From positions 1 to 64,000 of the forward strand of contig NZ_JAAMQU010000002.1 of assembly GCF_013522925.1 (NCBI RefSeq): DNA of 64,000 bases, in the 5' to 3' direction. Positions within the stretch are counted from its first letter, which is position 1. Each line of letters begins with the position of its first letter. Below the pieces are notes generated by a model. The model saw nothing but the letters and a program-made list of their open reading frames with translations, was not told the DNA's origin and ran no database searches. Positions 8,012 to 15,756 of the stretch are shown piece after piece. Both the position numbers and the translations under genes were made by a program. The DNA is from Pseudomonas japonica (lineage in GTDB: Bacteria > Pseudomonadota > Gammaproteobacteria > Pseudomonadales > Pseudomonadaceae).

Positions 8012-9619
8012 TCACCCGATAAACAACCGATACGCCGGGTTGTCGCACTCGTCGGTAAAGGGGCAGCCGCAGTCGCTCAACAGCCGGTCAATGGCTTGCG
8101 CATCGCAGCCTCCACCCAGTTCCAGCCCCAACAGCACACGGCCTGCGTCCGCGCCATGATTGCGGTAGTGGAACAGCGTGATATTGAGCCGGGGGTCAAG
8201 GGCATTGAGGAACGCGCCGAGGGCGCCGGGGCGTTCGGGGAAGGTCAGCCGGTACAGTCGCTCTTGCAGCCCGACCGGGGCGCGGCCGCCCACGGTATGG
8301 CGCAGGTGAAGCTTGGCCAGTTCGTTATCGGTCATGTCCAGCACCGGGTAACCGTGTTCTGCCAGCTGGGTCAGTAAGGCCGCGCGGGGCGCCAGGGCCG
8401 GGTCGGTTTGTACGCCAAGGAAAATCTGCCCGTGCTCACGCGCCTGGCAGCGGTAATTGAATTCGGTGATCTGGCGCTTGCCCAGTACCTCGCAAAATTC
8501 TCGTAAACTTCCGGGTCGCTCCTCGAGGGTGACCGCCAGCAGCGCCTCGCGCCCTTCACCAAGCGCGGCGCGTTCGGCCACGTGGCGCAGGCGGCTGAAG
8601 TTGATATTGGCACCGGAGTTGATCGCCACCAACACCTCGCCTCGGCAGCCATCGCGCGCTACATACCGTTTCAGCCCCGCCACTGCCAGCGCGCCGGCAG
8701 GCTCGCAGATCGCCCGGGTTTCGTCATATACATCTTTGATCGCCGCGCAGATTTCGTCCGCGCTGACCGTGATCACTTCATCGACCAGGTGCTGGCAGAG
8801 CTCGAAGTTGTGCTCGCCAATCCGCGCCACCGCTACGCCATCCGCAAACAGGCCAACTTCCGGGAGCACCACCGGCTGGCCCGCCGCTAGCGCCTGCTGC
8901 AGGCAGTTCGAATCGTGCGGTTCCACGCCGATGATCCGCACGTCTGGCCGCAGGTATTTCACGTACGCTGCCACGCCAGCGATCAGGCTGCCGCCGCCGA
9001 CCGGTACGAAGATGGCGTCCAGGCGCCCCTGATGCTGACGTAGCATTTCCATCGCTACCGTGCCTTGGCCGGCGATCACATCCGGATCGTCGAACGGCGG
9101 CACAAAGGTGTAGCCGTGGGTTTCAGCCAGGTTCAGCGCATGAGCAAGGGCCTGAGGGAATGCATCGCCGTGGAGAATAACTTCCCCGCCACGGCTGCGA
9201 ACGCCCTCGATCTTTACATCCGGCGTGGTCACCGGCATCACCACTTGGCATTTCACCCCCAGCTTCTGAGCCGCCAGGGCCAGCCCTTGAGCATGGTTAC
9301 CGGCTGAGGCGGCGATCACACCCGCCGCTCGCTGCTCCGGGCTCAGGCGAGACAGCCGCGTATAAGCCCCCCGTAGCTTGAAGGAAAACACCGGTTGAAG
9401 GTCTTCGCGCTTGAGCAACACCTGATTGCCTAACGCGGCGGAGAGGGCAGGCGCGGCTTGTAGCGGAGTTTCAATAGCCACGTCATACACAGGCGCCGAG
9501 AGAATGCGCGTTATATAGGCACGCAGGAGCGTATCCAGGCTGCCCTGGGTAACGGCGGCAACGGCTTGATCGGCAGGTGTGCGGGCGGGGCTGTGTTCGG
9601 AGGCGCTGTGGCTAGGCAT
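8012..9619 (-). CDS. ilvA: Threonine ammonia-lyase, biosynthetic type
   Basis: A 535-residue PLP enzyme that deaminates threonine to 2-oxobutanoate, the first step of isoleucine synthesis. The catalytic domain shows the PLP lysine in PVFSFKLRGAY (Lys81 from this start), the phosphate loop GGGSLIAG, and ASAGNHAQGLA. The last about 200 residues carry two ACT-like regulatory domains (LEERPGSLREFCEVL and FPERPGALGAFLNAL), so it is the long, isoleucine-inhibited form. The N-terminus is about 30 residues longer than in many homologues, and an internal start is possible. In Pseudomonas the main ilvA usually sits beside rpiA; that context is absent, so this is probably a paralogue (ilvA2). A leader peptide and alternative hairpins upstream indicate attenuation by isoleucine. 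Confidence 0.93.
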   Translation of the reverse strand: MPSHSASEHSPARTPADQAVAAVTQGSLDTLLRAYITRILSAPVYDVAIETPLQAAPALSAALGNQVLLKREDLQPVFSFKLRGAYTRLSRLSPEQRAAGVIAASAGNHAQGLALAAQKLGVKCQVVMPVTTPDVKIEGVRSRGGEVILHGDAFPQALAHALNLAETHGYTFVPPFDDPDVIAGQGTVAMEMLRQHQGRLDAIFVPVGGGSLIAGVAAYVKYLRPDVRIIGVEPHDSNCLQQALAAGQPVVLPEVGLFADGVAVARIGEHNFELCQHLVDEVITVSADEICAAIKDVYDETRAICEPAGALAVAGLKRYVARDGCRGEVLVAINSGANINFSRLRHVAERAALGEGREALLAVTLEERPGSLREFCEVLGKRQITEFNYRCQAREHGQIFLGVQTDPALAPRAALLTQLAEHGYPVLDMTDNELAKLHLRHTVGGRAPVGLQERLYRLTFPERPGALGAFLNALDPRLNITLFHYRNHGADAGRVLLGLELGGGCDAQAIDRLLSDCGCPFTDECDNPAYRLFIG

Positions 9620-9656
9620 GCTGTCTCTCGGTAAGTGGGCCCGGAGACAGTGAACA

Positions 9657-9717
9657 ACCCGCCTCGTGGGCGGGTGGGGTGCAGATGAACGCTAGCCCGC
9701 CAGTGCTGGAATGGCGG
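9657..9717 (-). promoter_or_regulatory. ilvA attenuator: mutually exclusive hairpins
   Basis: Read on the minus strand there are four short pairing segments: CCGCCA (9717-9712), TGGCGGG (9702-9696), ACCCGCC (9675-9669) and GGCGGGT (9663-9657). Segments 1:2 and 3:4 form perfect stems of 6 and 7 bp, and 2:3 can pair through GGCGGG/CCCGCC. The leader-peptide Ile codons lie just before or over segment 1, and its stop codon directly follows segment 2. A stall at Ile codons would therefore free segment 2 to pair with 3 and block the 3:4 hairpin. The 3:4 stem is followed only by TGTTCACT, so the terminator is T-poor. Confidence 0.65.
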
Positions 9718-9754
9718 TAATAATAATGGCGGCGTTCAGGGGAAATGCTTGCAT
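9692..9754 (-). CDS. Isoleucine-rich leader peptide of ilvA
   Basis: A 20-residue open frame, MQAFPLNAAIIITAIPALAG, ends in TAG 72 bp before the ilvA start. Four of its codons are Ile (three consecutive ATT, then another), plus one Thr and two Leu. This composition is what a ribosome-mediated attenuator sensing charged tRNA-Ile needs. The stop codon falls right after pairing segment 2 of the hairpin set. A sigma-70-like promoter ends only 7 bp before the ATG, so the transcript may be nearly leaderless. Composition, position and pairing are seen directly; the regulatory role is inferred from known ilv leaders. Confidence 0.65.
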   Translation of the reverse strand: MQAFPLNAAIIITAIPALAG

Positions 9755-9761
9755 GGCAAGG

Positions 9762-9791
9762 AATCTAGGCTGCGGCGATATGTTCCGTCAA
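9762..9791 (-). promoter_or_regulatory. Candidate sigma-70 promoter of the ilvA leader
   Basis: On the minus strand TTGACG (9791-9786) and TAGATT (9767-9762) are separated by 18 bp. Transcription would start about 7 bp on, at or next to the leader-peptide ATG at 9754. Confidence 0.5.
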
Positions 9792-9792
9792 G

Positions 9793-9824
9793 CTAAAGAG
9801 AGAGCCCGGCACACGGCCGGGCTC
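9793..9824 (-). terminator. Rho-independent terminator after fumA
   Basis: Minus-strand stem GAGCCCGGC / GCCGGGCTC with a 5-nt loop, followed by TCTCTTT. It starts 8 bp after the fumA stop and separates fumA from the ilvA promoter. Confidence 0.7.
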
Positions 9825-9831
9825 ATCTTCC

Positions 9832-11355
9832 TCAACGAACCTCGACCGCCAGGCTTTCAGCGATCTTGTTCTGCCAGATCGCCGGGCCGGTGATGTGCAC
9901 CGACTCGCCCTGGCTATCGACCGCGACCGTGACAGGCATGTCCTTCACGTCGAACTCGTAGATCGCTTCCATGCCCAGCTCCTCGAAGGCCACCACGCGG
10001 GAGCCCTTGATGGCTTGCGCCACCAGGTAGGCAGCGCCGCCCACGGCCATCAGGTACACCGCCTTGTAGTCCTTGATGGCGTCGATCGCGGTAGGGCCGC
10101 GTTCGGATTTGCCGATCATGCCCAACAGGCCGGTCTGGTCCAGGATCTGCCGGGTGAACTTGTCCATCCGGGTGGCGGTGGTGGGGCCAGCAGGGCCGAC
10201 TACTTCTTCGCGAACCGGGTCGACCGGGCCCACGTAGTAGATGAAGCGGCCCTTGAGGTCCACCGGTAGCGACTCGCCCTTGTTGAGCATGTCGACCATG
10301 CGCTTGTGCGCTGCATCACGCCCGGTGAGCATCTTGCCGTTGAGCAGCAGGGTTTCGCCCGGCTTCCAGCTTTGCACGTCTTCGGGAGTGACAGTGTTCA
10401 GGTCGACGCGGCGGGCCGAAGGGCCAGCTTCCCAGACGATTTCCGGGTAGGCGTCCAGGGGTGGTGCTTCCAGCGAGGCCGGGCCGGTGCCGTCGAGCAC
10501 GAAGTGGGCGTGGCGGGTAGCGGCGCAGTTGGGGATCATGCACACCGGCAGCGAGGCTGCGTGGGTGGGGTAATCCATGATCTTCACGTCCAGCACGGTG
10601 GTCAGGCCACCGAGGCCCTGGGCGCCGATGCCCAGCTGGTTGACCTTCTCGAACAGCTCCAGGCGCATTTCCTCGAGGCGGTTCTGCGGGCCACGGGCCT
10701 TGAGCTCATGGATGTCGATGGGGTCCATCAACACTTCCTTGGCCATGACCGCGGCTTTTTCAGCCGTGCCGCCGATGCCGATGCCCAGCATGCCAGGTGG
10801 GCACCAGCCGGCGCCCATGGTGGGAACGGTTTTCAGCACCCAGTCCACGATCGAGTCGGACGGGTTGAGCATCGCCATTTTCGACTTGTTCTCGGAGCCG
10901 CCGCCCTTGGCTGCTACATCCACTTCAACGGTGTTACCCGGCACGATGGAGTAGTGGATCACCGCCGGGGTGTTGTCCTTGGTGTTCCTGCGGCTGCCGG
11001 CCGGGTCGGCCAGGATCGAGGCGCGCAGCACGTTGTCCGGCAGGTTGTAGGCCCTGCGTACACCCTCGTTGATCATGTCGTCCACGCTCATGGTGGCGCC
11101 ATCCCAACGCACGTCCATGCCCACGCGCACGAATACCGTCACGATGCCGGTGTCCTGGCAGATCGGGCGGTGGCCGGTGGCGCACATGCGGGAGTTGATC
11201 AGGATCTGAGCGATGGAATCACGTGCGGCGGGGGATTCCTCGCGCAGGTAGGCTTCGTTCATCGCCTGAATGAAATCAACGGGGTGGTAGTAGGAAATGT
11301 ACTGCAGGGCATCGGCGACACTCTGAATGAGGTCGTCTTGCTTGATCACGGTCAC
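9832..11355 (-). CDS. fumA: Fumarate hydratase, class I (4Fe-4S)
   Basis: A 507-residue enzyme interconverting fumarate and malate in the TCA cycle. It shows the class I features: the Cys ligand region RPICQDTG, KGGGSENKSK, and CMIPNCAATRHAHF, then a C-terminal beta domain with the PVDPVREEVVGPAGPTTATRMD motif. The start chosen is the GTG at 11355, preceded by AGAGGAG at proper distance; it gives VTVIKQDDLIQSVADALQ as in Pseudomonas homologues. A longer open frame to 11580 is rejected because it lacks a ribosome site and has unrelated composition. Class I fumarase is oxygen- and iron-sensitive, so it is normally an iron-replete enzyme. Confidence 0.95.
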   Translation of the reverse strand: MTVIKQDDLIQSVADALQYISYYHPVDFIQAMNEAYLREESPAARDSIAQILINSRMCATGHRPICQDTGIVTVFVRVGMDVRWDGATMSVDDMINEGVRRAYNLPDNVLRASILADPAGSRRNTKDNTPAVIHYSIVPGNTVEVDVAAKGGGSENKSKMAMLNPSDSIVDWVLKTVPTMGAGWCPPGMLGIGIGGTAEKAAVMAKEVLMDPIDIHELKARGPQNRLEEMRLELFEKVNQLGIGAQGLGGLTTVLDVKIMDYPTHAASLPVCMIPNCAATRHAHFVLDGTGPASLEAPPLDAYPEIVWEAGPSARRVDLNTVTPEDVQSWKPGETLLLNGKMLTGRDAAHKRMVDMLNKGESLPVDLKGRFIYYVGPVDPVREEVVGPAGPTTATRMDKFTRQILDQTGLLGMIGKSERGPTAIDAIKDYKAVYLMAVGGAAYLVAQAIKGSRVVAFEELGMEAIYEFDVKDMPVTVAVDSQGESVHITGPAIWQNKIAESLAVEVR

Positions 11356-11666
11356 GGGCGCGCTCCTCTTTGACACGGGAACATTCATAGCCACGCGCGG
11401 GGCACGCGGGGCGACCTCTCCAGGCTTTACCCGCAGCTGCGGGTATCCACGAGGGCAGGCGGGGGGCCAATAAAAGGCGCGGCAGTATACCTTGGCCGCG
11501 TCGGTGGTACAGCCGTGAATGAATGATCCCGTGCGGTATTCGGCGCTTGTACCGACCAAGGTGCGGGCGAGGTCGATCATCGGGCGGATGAAATTACGGT
11601 GGTCATTTTCCGCTCAGATCACTAAAGTGGCACCTTGCCATATCTGTGGTAAGGGATGGGATCCCT
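11356..11666. other. Divergent promoter region fumA / diguanylate cyclase
   Basis: A 311-bp gap between divergent genes. On the minus strand TATACT (11489-11484) could be the fumA -10 box, but no clear -35 is present. A short dyad, TACCCGCAGCTGCGGGTA (11439-11456), lies in the fumA leader and could form a hairpin. No gene is supported here. Confidence 0.4.
11439..11456. promoter_or_regulatory. Perfect 18-bp palindrome in the fumA leader
   Basis: TACCCGCAGCTGCGGGTA is fully self-complementary. It lies about 85 bp upstream of the fumA GTG and downstream of the possible TATACT box, so it may be an operator or an mRNA hairpin. No regulator can be named. Confidence 0.4.
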
Positions 11667-12794
11667 ATGAGTACGGTGAGTCAACGAGTGACCGAACATA
11701 ATCTTCAAAAGCTCTTCGTAAAGCGTTTCCTGCTGGCGGCCAGCAGCTATCTCATGATGCTGGTGCTGGTGGGCGTTGCCTTTCTGGGCGGCTATTTCGT
11801 GGGCACTACCAAGACCGTGGTAGCGGGCGGTGTGCTTGTGCTGGCGAGCCAGGCGCTGCTGGGTGCGGTGTTCTTTTCCCGCCGTAACCTGCGCTTCGCC
11901 GACCCCAGCCTCACCGAGGCGCAGATCTGGCTGGGCATCGCCTGGCAAACCTGGCTGCTCTATCACCTGGACAACGCCCGCGGGCCGTTCATGATGATTT
12001 ACGTTGTGCCGCTGATGTTTGGCCTGTTCCATTTGCCGCGGGCGGTGTTCCTGCGTTGCGCGGGGTTAGTGTTCCTCAGCTTCATCGGCCTGGCCCTTTA
12101 CGAGGCAGGCGAGGGAAGGCCGCTGGACCCAGGCCTGGTGGCGATTCAAGCGGCAGTCTTGTTTATCGTGCTGTTCTGGCTTTGCTTATATGCCAACTAC
12201 GTTCAAGCCTCGCGGCAACGCATGCGCCAGCGGCGTTTTGCGCTGCAGGCTCACCAGGACACCTTGCGTGGAATGATGCGCCAGCTCGAAGACCTGGTCG
12301 CTACAGACGAACTGACAGGCCTGTTCAATCGCCGGCATTTCCTGCGCCTTGCCTCCCGGGAGCTGCAGGCGCTGCGCGCTGGCCACACCCACGGCCTGGC
12401 CCTGATCGACCTGGACCATTTCAAACGCATCAATGACGTGCATGGCCATGCCGCGGGTGACGCCGTGTTGCAGGGGTTTGCCCAGGTGGCAGCGGCCTGT
12501 CTGCGGGAAGGCGATGTACTGGCACGCTACGGTGGCGAAGAGTTCGTGTTGCTGATGCTCGATTCAGATGCCGAGCGCCTGACCCTGTGCTGTGAACGCC
12601 TGCGTCTGGCATTCGCCGCTACGCCGCCGGCCGAGGGCGGCGTGACCAGCTTGAGCCTGTGTGCCGGTATGACTCTGCTCACCGAAGGCGACAGGCTGGA
12701 CGACGCCTTGCACCGCGCCGACAATGCCCTTTATCAGGCCAAGCGCGCCGGGCGTAACCGGTGCGTGGCCGCGTGGGAGTGCGTGGATGCCTGA
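11667..12794 (+). CDS. Membrane-bound diguanylate cyclase (GGDEF)
   Basis: A 375-residue inner-membrane protein that should make cyclic di-GMP from two GTP. The N-terminal half holds about six hydrophobic helices (residues about 20-180), among them SYLMMLVLVGVAFLGGYFVG and FIVLFWLCLYANYV. A short linker helix leads to a GGDEF domain starting at DELTGLFNRR. The active site is intact as GGEEF (289-293), and the allosteric I-site RxxD is present (Arg280, Asp283), so product inhibition is expected. The ATG at 11667 is used because GGGATGGGA precedes it; a start 21 bp upstream is possible. The last 8 bp overlap the start of a 2Fe-2S reductase gene, indicating translational coupling. Confidence 0.93.
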   Translation: MSTVSQRVTEHNLQKLFVKRFLLAASSYLMMLVLVGVAFLGGYFVGTTKTVVAGGVLVLASQALLGAVFFSRRNLRFADPSLTEAQIWLGIAWQTWLLYHLDNARGPFMMIYVVPLMFGLFHLPRAVFLRCAGLVFLSFIGLALYEAGEGRPLDPGLVAIQAAVLFIVLFWLCLYANYVQASRQRMRQRRFALQAHQDTLRGMMRQLEDLVATDELTGLFNRRHFLRLASRELQALRAGHTHGLALIDLDHFKRINDVHGHAAGDAVLQGFAQVAAACLREGDVLARYGGEEFVLLMLDSDAERLTLCCERLRLAFAATPPAEGGVTSLSLCAGMTLLTEGDRLDDALHRADNALYQAKRAGRNRCVAAWECVDA

Positions 12795-13713
12795 GCTGAC
12801 CGTGGGTAACCGGCGTTGGGAAGTCCCGACGGGGGCCTCCTTGCTGGATGCCTTGAACCGCAACGGCGTTGCCGTGCCCTCCAGTTGTCATGCCGGGCAT
12901 TGCCACACCTGCCGGGTACGTTGCGTGGCCGGCCAGCCCGATGACCAGCGCCCGGATGCGCTGCCTGCTCACGAGCGCGCCATGGGCTGGCGCCTGGCGT
13001 GCCAGTGCCGGATGGTGGGTGATCTCGAGGTAGTACCGTATAACCCGAAGCTCGATGGCGTAGAGGCTCGAATCAGTGAAGTGAGCTGGCACGGCGACCT
13101 GGTGTTGCGACTGCGGGTGGTGCCGCATCGCGCGGTACGCTACCAGCCTGGCCAGCATGTGGTGCTATGGACCGAAGACGGCGTCGCGCGGCCTTATTCA
13201 ATCGCCAGCTTGCCCCAAGAGGCACCGTGGCTGGAGTTCCACATCCAATGCAGCCGGCCCGGCGCATTCGCCGACCGCGCCCGCCAGTTCAAGGAAGGCG
13301 ACTGCTTGCGGTTGGGAGAAGTGCTGGGCGGGCCGTTGCATTACGACCTGGCGTGGGAAACGCGGCCCCTGTGGTTGGTGGGCAGCGGTACCGGCTTGGC
13401 GCCACTGTGGGCCGTGCTGCGGTTTGCCCTGAGCCATCATCACCGCGAGCCTATTCACGTGGTGCACATGGCGGGCGAGGGCAGCCACTACCTTTCTACC
13501 GAGCTGAACGCACTGGCTGCGCTGCATCCCAACCTTCAGGTGGATTTACGCGACGCCGGGGCGCAGCTCACAGACCTGCGCCCCGCCCGGCAGACCATCG
13601 CGCTGGCCTGTGGAGCCCCGGCCATGGTCCAGGCGGTTAGCCGACGCTTGTTCATGGCCGGGCTCCCTCGCAATCAGCTGTTTACCGATACCTTCGAAAA
13701 AAACCTGGGCTAG
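12787..13713 (+). CDS. 2Fe-2S ferredoxin / NAD(P)H flavin oxidoreductase
   Basis: A 308-residue protein with an N-terminal plant-type ferredoxin domain (ligands Cys34, Cys39, Cys42, Cys72, spacing Cx4Cx2Cx29C). A ferredoxin-NADP reductase module follows, with the FAD motif RPYSIAS, the NAD(P) motif GSGTGLAPLW, and a C-terminal CGAP and EKNLG tail. This is the domain order of reductase subunits of ring-hydroxylating or methane-type mono-oxygenases and of CDP-6-deoxy-glucoseen reductase-like proteins. No oxygenase is adjacent. The ATG lies inside the last codons of the diguanylate cyclase gene (8-bp overlap), so the two proteins are made together. The partner electron acceptor is unknown. Confidence 0.88.
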   Translation: MPELTVGNRRWEVPTGASLLDALNRNGVAVPSSCHAGHCHTCRVRCVAGQPDDQRPDALPAHERAMGWRLACQCRMVGDLEVVPYNPKLDGVEARISEVSWHGDLVLRLRVVPHRAVRYQPGQHVVLWTEDGVARPYSIASLPQEAPWLEFHIQCSRPGAFADRARQFKEGDCLRLGEVLGGPLHYDLAWETRPLWLVGSGTGLAPLWAVLRFALSHHHREPIHVVHMAGEGSHYLSTELNALAALHPNLQVDLRDAGAQLTDLRPARQTIALACGAPAMVQAVSRRLFMAGLPRNQLFTDTFEKNLG

Positions 13714-13718
13714 CAGGC

Positions 13719-14543
13719 TCAGTTCAACAGTTCGGCAAACGCCTTATCGGCCTCCAGCACTGCAGGCAGAGCGTCGAACAGCAGGTCCAGGTCCACGCCT
13801 TTCATCAGCTCGCCGTTCAGCTCTGCCTTGGCTTCAGGCGTGGGGCCACCGTATTTCTGCAGCTGATCGCTCACTTCGCCCGCCTGGGCAACCAGCAGCG
13901 GCAGCGGAGCGTTGCCAGGGGCCTGCTGCGGCCGAGCCTGGAAGGCGATACCGTCCTGGATCTGCTTTGGAAGGTTCCAGCGCTTGGCCAGCTCGGCGCC
14001 CACTTCGGGATAGCCGAAGCCCAGTTGCAGGGTTTCGTCCGCGGCATGGGCCGGGGAGGTGGTCAAGCGGCGCGTATTGAGCCGGTCGACCATTTCTGGG
14101 GCGCCGGTCTGGATCAGCAATTCCCCGATGTTGTGCATCAAGCCGCACGTGAAGGCAACTTCCGCATCCTGGCCACCCTGCTTGGCCAGCACGCGAGCGA
14201 TACTCGCCACCTGGAAGCTCTTGAGCCAGAACCCCTTGAGGTTGAACGACGGCGGCGCGCTGAACGCACCGGTGACCGCGCTGGCCAGCACCAGGGTACG
14301 CATGGTGTTGAAACCCAGGCGCATGGCGGCGTCTTCGATACTGGTGGATTCCCGTGCGCCCTTGAAGCGCGCTGTATTGGCCAGCCGGAGGATCTTTGCC
14401 GAAATGACCGGGTCTTTCTCGATGTTGCGCGCGATGGCTTCAAGGCTCGACGATGGATTATCGAACTGAGCGATCAGGTCCTGCGCTACCTTCGGAATAC
14501 TGGGCAAACTGTGCAGCTGAGCGAACAGCTTTTCGATTTCCAT
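13719..14543 (-). CDS. HDOD-domain signalling protein
   Basis: A 274-residue cytosolic protein. The HDOD domain covers most of it: LPSIPKVAQDLIAQF at the start, ISAKILRLANTARF, and the degenerate HD motif GLMHNIGELLI, where the metal-binding His-Asp pair reads His-Asn. HDOD proteins lack phosphohydrolase activity and act in signalling networks linked to c-di-GMP, virulence or motility. The start at 14543 follows GAGGTGGG and gives MEIEKLFAQL; an extension to 14585 has no support. It is convergent with the 2Fe-2S reductase gene (5 bp between stops), and no terminator is visible between them. Confidence 0.9.
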   Translation of the reverse strand: MEIEKLFAQLHSLPSIPKVAQDLIAQFDNPSSSLEAIARNIEKDPVISAKILRLANTARFKGARESTSIEDAAMRLGFNTMRTLVLASAVTGAFSAPPSFNLKGFWLKSFQVASIARVLAKQGGQDAEVAFTCGLMHNIGELLIQTGAPEMVDRLNTRRLTTSPAHAADETLQLGFGYPEVGAELAKRWNLPKQIQDGIAFQARPQQAPGNAPLPLLVAQAGEVSDQLQKYGGPTPEAKAELNGELMKGVDLDLLFDALPAVLEADKAFAELLN

Positions 14544-14637
14544 GGCACCCACCTCTTCTACGACGATTCCCACAACGATAGGCAATATTTCACACCTTTG
14601 GGTTCGTCCTGTTCAGCGCGTGCGGGTTCAATCCACC

Positions 14638-14952
14638 TTACAGCCAGGCGCGCAGCCCATAAAACACCGCCATGCCCAGCATTACGCTGGTAAGCACGCT
14701 ACGGGTAACCAGCATCAGCCCGACCGTACACAGCCCGGCCAGCAGGTAGGGGTTGGCGAGGGACAGGTTGAGCTGGTGCTCGGGCATGAACACAATCGGC
14801 CCACAAATGGCGGTAAGCATGCCTGGAACGGCGAAGCCGAGAAAATCCTGCGCACGGCGGCCCAGGCGCACGGGCAGGCGGGGCTCAAGAAACACATAGC
14901 GGTTGAAGAACAACACAGCGCCCATGCCGAAAATGACCATCCACACCATCAT
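14638..14952 (-). CDS. azlD: AzlD-type branched-chain amino acid transport subunit
   Basis: A 104-residue, highly hydrophobic protein with about four membrane helices and the family length. It overlaps the end of azlC by 4 bp (ATGA), the usual azlCD arrangement. AzlD partners AzlC in export of branched-chain amino acids or related compounds; in other bacteria the pair confers azaleucine resistance. Conserved-looking features include the short N-terminal helix, the PRLPVRLGRRAQDFLGFAVPG loop region and MLTAICGP. It is transcribed with azlC from upstream. Confidence 0.85.
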   Translation of the reverse strand: MMVWMVIFGMGAVLFFNRYVFLEPRLPVRLGRRAQDFLGFAVPGMLTAICGPIVFMPEHQLNLSLANPYLLAGLCTVGLMLVTRSVLTSVMLGMAVFYGLRAWL

Positions 14953-15647
14953 TGCCCACGCTCCATGATCTGCTTGCAGGCATACCCGGCCGCCATCGCG
15001 CTCAGCCCCGCCAGTACCAAAGCGCTTTCGAGCTGCCACAGGCTGAAAAGCACGGAACACACCAGCGCCACCGCCACACAGACCGCGGCCGGTATCGACC
15101 GCACCACGGGTGTGATCAGGGCAATGAAGGTAGCAGCGATGGAAAAGTCCAGCCCCAAGTGTTCCAGGCCAGGGATGCTCTTGCCCAGCACGATGCCGGC
15201 CAATGTGCAGAGGTTCCAGGCCACATAAAACGTCAACCCCGCACCCAGGGCGTACCAGCGCTGGAAATGCTCAGGCGTTTGCTGGCTGGTCAGCGCAAAC
15301 AGTTCGTCCGTGAGCAGAAAGCCCAGCCCCATGCGCCACGGCGCCTTCAAGGGCGCCACCCTTGGCCGCATGTGCATCCCATAGAGCAGGTGCTGAGAGG
15401 TGAGCAGCAGGGTGGTGATCAGGATTGACAGCGCCCCCGCACCCCCCTTGAACATACCGATGGCAACCAGTTGGGCGGCGCCGGCAAATACGATGGTGGA
15501 CAGCCCCTGGCTTTGCAACGGCGTAAGGCCGGCATCCACTGCCAGCGAACCGGCCAGCAACCCCCAGGGCAGGCAGGCCAGAGACAGAGGAAGGACAGCA
15601 ACAGCGCCGCGCATGAACGCGGGGCGATGGGTGGCGGGCACTGGCAT
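14949..15647 (-). CDS. azlC: AzlC-type branched-chain amino acid permease
   Basis: A 232-residue inner-membrane protein with the AzlC signatures: PLSLACLPWGLLAGSLAVDAG near the N-terminus, STIVFAGAAQLVA, LLTSQHLLYGMHMRP and TDELFALT. It is expected to export branched-chain amino acids together with AzlD, whose start codon overlaps its stop. No Lrp regulator is adjacent. The upstream 109 bp before the ABC operon hold a small dyad (AGCGTTA/TAACGCT, 15723-15739) without a T-tract. Confidence 0.88.
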   Translation of the reverse strand: MPVPATHRPAFMRGAVAVLPLSLACLPWGLLAGSLAVDAGLTPLQSQGLSTIVFAGAAQLVAIGMFKGGAGALSILITTLLLTSQHLLYGMHMRPRVAPLKAPWRMGLGFLLTDELFALTSQQTPEHFQRWYALGAGLTFYVAWNLCTLAGIVLGKSIPGLEHLGLDFSIAATFIALITPVVRSIPAAVCVAVALVCSVLFSLWQLESALVLAGLSAMAAGYACKQIMERGQ

Positions 15648-15756
15648 ACGAGGCAGTCATGCAAAAAAATGAGCTGCCAAGGATGTCAGTTCCCGCGCGG
15701 GTTGTCTCGGCCGGATGAGTGAAGCGTTAGGTTAACGCTCACTGCGCGCAAGCCCT

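Noticed and set aside
10306..11373. Plus-strand frame of 355 codons rich in His, Gly and Val
   Set aside because: Antisense to the class I fumarase, whose motifs are all present on the minus strand.
11356..11580. N-terminal extension of fumarase
   Set aside because: No ribosome site, unrelated composition, and the GTG at 11355 has a strong Shine-Dalgarno and the family N-terminus.
15723..15739. Hairpin AGCGTTA-GGT-TAACGCT as a terminator of the ats-type operon or azlC promoter element
   Set aside because: The loop is only 3 nt and no T-run follows on either strand, so it is not called as a terminator.
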